DNA of 64,000 nucleotides. Origin: Lonicera japonica (Eukaryota > Streptophyta > Magnoliopsida > Dipsacales > Caprifoliaceae). Of this stretch, positions 62,701 to 64,000 are shown one piece after another (the stretch's first letter is position 1; every line of letters begins with the position of its first letter). The DNA lies in NCBI GenBank assembly GCA_021464415.1, contig CM038467.1, positions 55,572,734 to 55,636,733 of the forward strand, in the 5' to 3' direction. The notes under the pieces are model-generated. The model saw nothing but the letters and a program-made list of their open reading frames with translations, was not told where the DNA came from and did not search any database. Both the position numbers and the translations under genes were made by a program.

Positions 62701-62829
62701 GCATACCCTATAATAAAATCTTGAATCCACCTGTGATATACTGAGTGGATTCAACAATCATTAGGAGATATTTTTTGCTCTCTACCTGTAAATATGTATA
62801 TTATACAATTTTTTATTTTTTTTTACAAA

Positions 62830-63930
62830 TAGGGCCTAGAGGGCTGTAAGAACTATATATATTGTTGTACTAAGAGGCAATGGGTTAAAATGGTTTATTC
62901 CATAATTATATTCAATAGAAAGACACATTACATTTTCATTCTAAAATAAAAATAATCATTTTTTTTACCTAAAATACCCTTTAACCATTTCTTTTTTTTT
63001 TCCTAAAAAATAAATCAGTCACCACCAGCCACCACTATCCCGCTCCGGAGCTCCAACAACTACTACCGGAGTGTCGACCTTTCGGGAGCTCCGGCGTAGG
63101 TACTACAATTATGTTTTTGCACTAAATTCGAAAGCAACTAATGATACATATTTTATTGCAAATATGTTTTAGCATTACATTCGCAAGCAAAAAATGATGT
63201 ATATCTTAATGCAATTTTTTTTGCACTAAATCCTCAAGCAACTCATGATATATTTTTAGTGCAAATCTGTTTTTGCACGAAATTTGCAATCATCTAATGA
63301 TACATATTTTAGTACAGATACGTTTTTGCAATAAACTGCAAGTAACAAATGATACATATTTTAATGCAAATACGTTTTTGCAATAAACTGCAAGTAGCAA
63401 ATTATACATATTTTAGTACGAATCTATTTTCAATCCTCAAGCAACCTATGATATATTTTTCGTGCAAAACTATTTTTGCACTAAATTCACAAAAAACTAA
63501 TGTACATTATAAATTTTAGTACAACTATGTTTTTGCACCAAATCCATAACAAAATAAGATATAAATTTTGGTACAAATTCATTTTTGCATTAAATCCGCA
63601 AGTAACTAAAGACGTAAATTTTAGTGCAAATTTGCTTTTGCAGTATATAAAATTTCTAATCAAAGCTTAGGTGGGCGGTGGTGGTGGAGGTAGTTGGTGA
63701 ACTTTAACAACTATTAATGATAATAAAGAAATAAAAGATTGTAAGAAGGGTATAATTGACCATTCAAAAAAAAGGGTGTATGCTTTTAGTGAACAAAGAT
63801 TTAAAAATTATCCTTGTAGCTAAAACAAATTGTGAAGGAGAGTTCTCGATCTAGTTTGAAATAATAAGATATCTCTAACTTGAATATAATTATGAATGAT
63901 GTACGTAGAACTCATTTTTTCTAAAATTAA
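62830..63930. mobile_element. Insertion with internal minisatellite, about 1.1 kb
   Basis: It splits duplicated segment D. The flanks of the insertion are loosely inverted: CACCAGCCACCACT near 63018 against GGTGGTGGTGGAGG near 63674, and ACCTAAAATACCC near 62968 against GGGTATAATTG near 63748. It could be a non-autonomous DNA element; exact ends not fixed. Confidence 0.4.
63108..63655 (+). repeat. Minisatellite, about 10 diverged copies of a 53-58-bp unit
   Basis: Units follow the pattern TGTTTTTGCACTAAATTCG, AAGCAACTAATGATACATA, TTTTAGTGCAAAT. The first two starts are 63112 and 63165. Divergence among copies is much higher than in the 68-bp array at 21425-22640. Each unit holds inverted TTTTGCACTAAA and TTTTAGTGCAAA halves. 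Confidence 0.88.
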
Positions 63931-64000
63931 ATGGACCCCTAAAAAAAGGTGTTTTTTGATGCATGAAAGCAAAAGGGTACGGTTAAAACCAAAATGAGAT

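Overview
This is nuclear DNA of a flowering plant, almost certainly a dicot. The evidence is Tat-type Ty3/gypsy retrotransposons, an L1-type LINE with a DUF4283/zinc-knuckle ORF1, a leucine-rich-repeat receptor-like protein (RLP) gene, GT-AG introns, AT-rich flanks with many microsatellites, and no bacterial features. I found no gene that reads through intact. The window is mostly nested, decaying mobile DNA plus one broken RLP gene.

Layout. 1-4400: AT-rich intergenic DNA with an unusual palindrome-bearing element at 1170-1910. 4408-7539: a solo LTR flanked by AAGAG duplications. 7698-26702: a small Tourist-like MITE (TAA duplication) split by an 18.7-kb Tat-lineage Ty3/gypsy element at 7786-26475 (GTGAG duplication). 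That element carries LTRs, a PBS, gag-PR-RT-RNase H-second RNase H-integrase on the plus strand and, on the minus strand between integrase and the 3' LTR, two accessory genes. One is a single-exon DUF7745-like gene (17131-18387); the other is a five-exon plant-mobile-domain (PMD) gene (18799-23039) whose first intron is filled by about 18 copies of a 68-bp minisatellite. 27127-28319: a degraded LTR of a related family. 28600-28859: an RNase H fragment interrupted by a second, older and 3'-truncated Tat element (28860 to about 39000) with the same antisense layout. 39020-48190: a decayed LINE with two internal insertions. 48361-48925: a second palindrome-array element. 51146-53936: the RLP pseudogene on the minus strand. 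55060-64000: decayed tandem duplications of non-coding DNA with SINE-like pieces and a terminal minisatellite.

The most interesting observation is regulatory. A 12-bp palindrome, TGTCGCGCGACA, lies just upstream of the TATA box in the sense LTR promoter and also upstream of the TATA boxes of both antisense genes of the 18.7-kb element. This suggests one DNA-binding factor, of the host or encoded by the element, coordinates three promoters facing in two directions. Antisense accessory ORFs in Tat elements are a known class; I do not know of a description of this shared promoter palindrome. A second unexplained pattern is a run of 22-bp near-palindromes spaced exactly 34 bp apart at 48361-48590, with a diverged relative at 1672-1910.

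Coordinates of motifs and splice sites were read by eye. Family names rest on recognised motifs, not on database searches.
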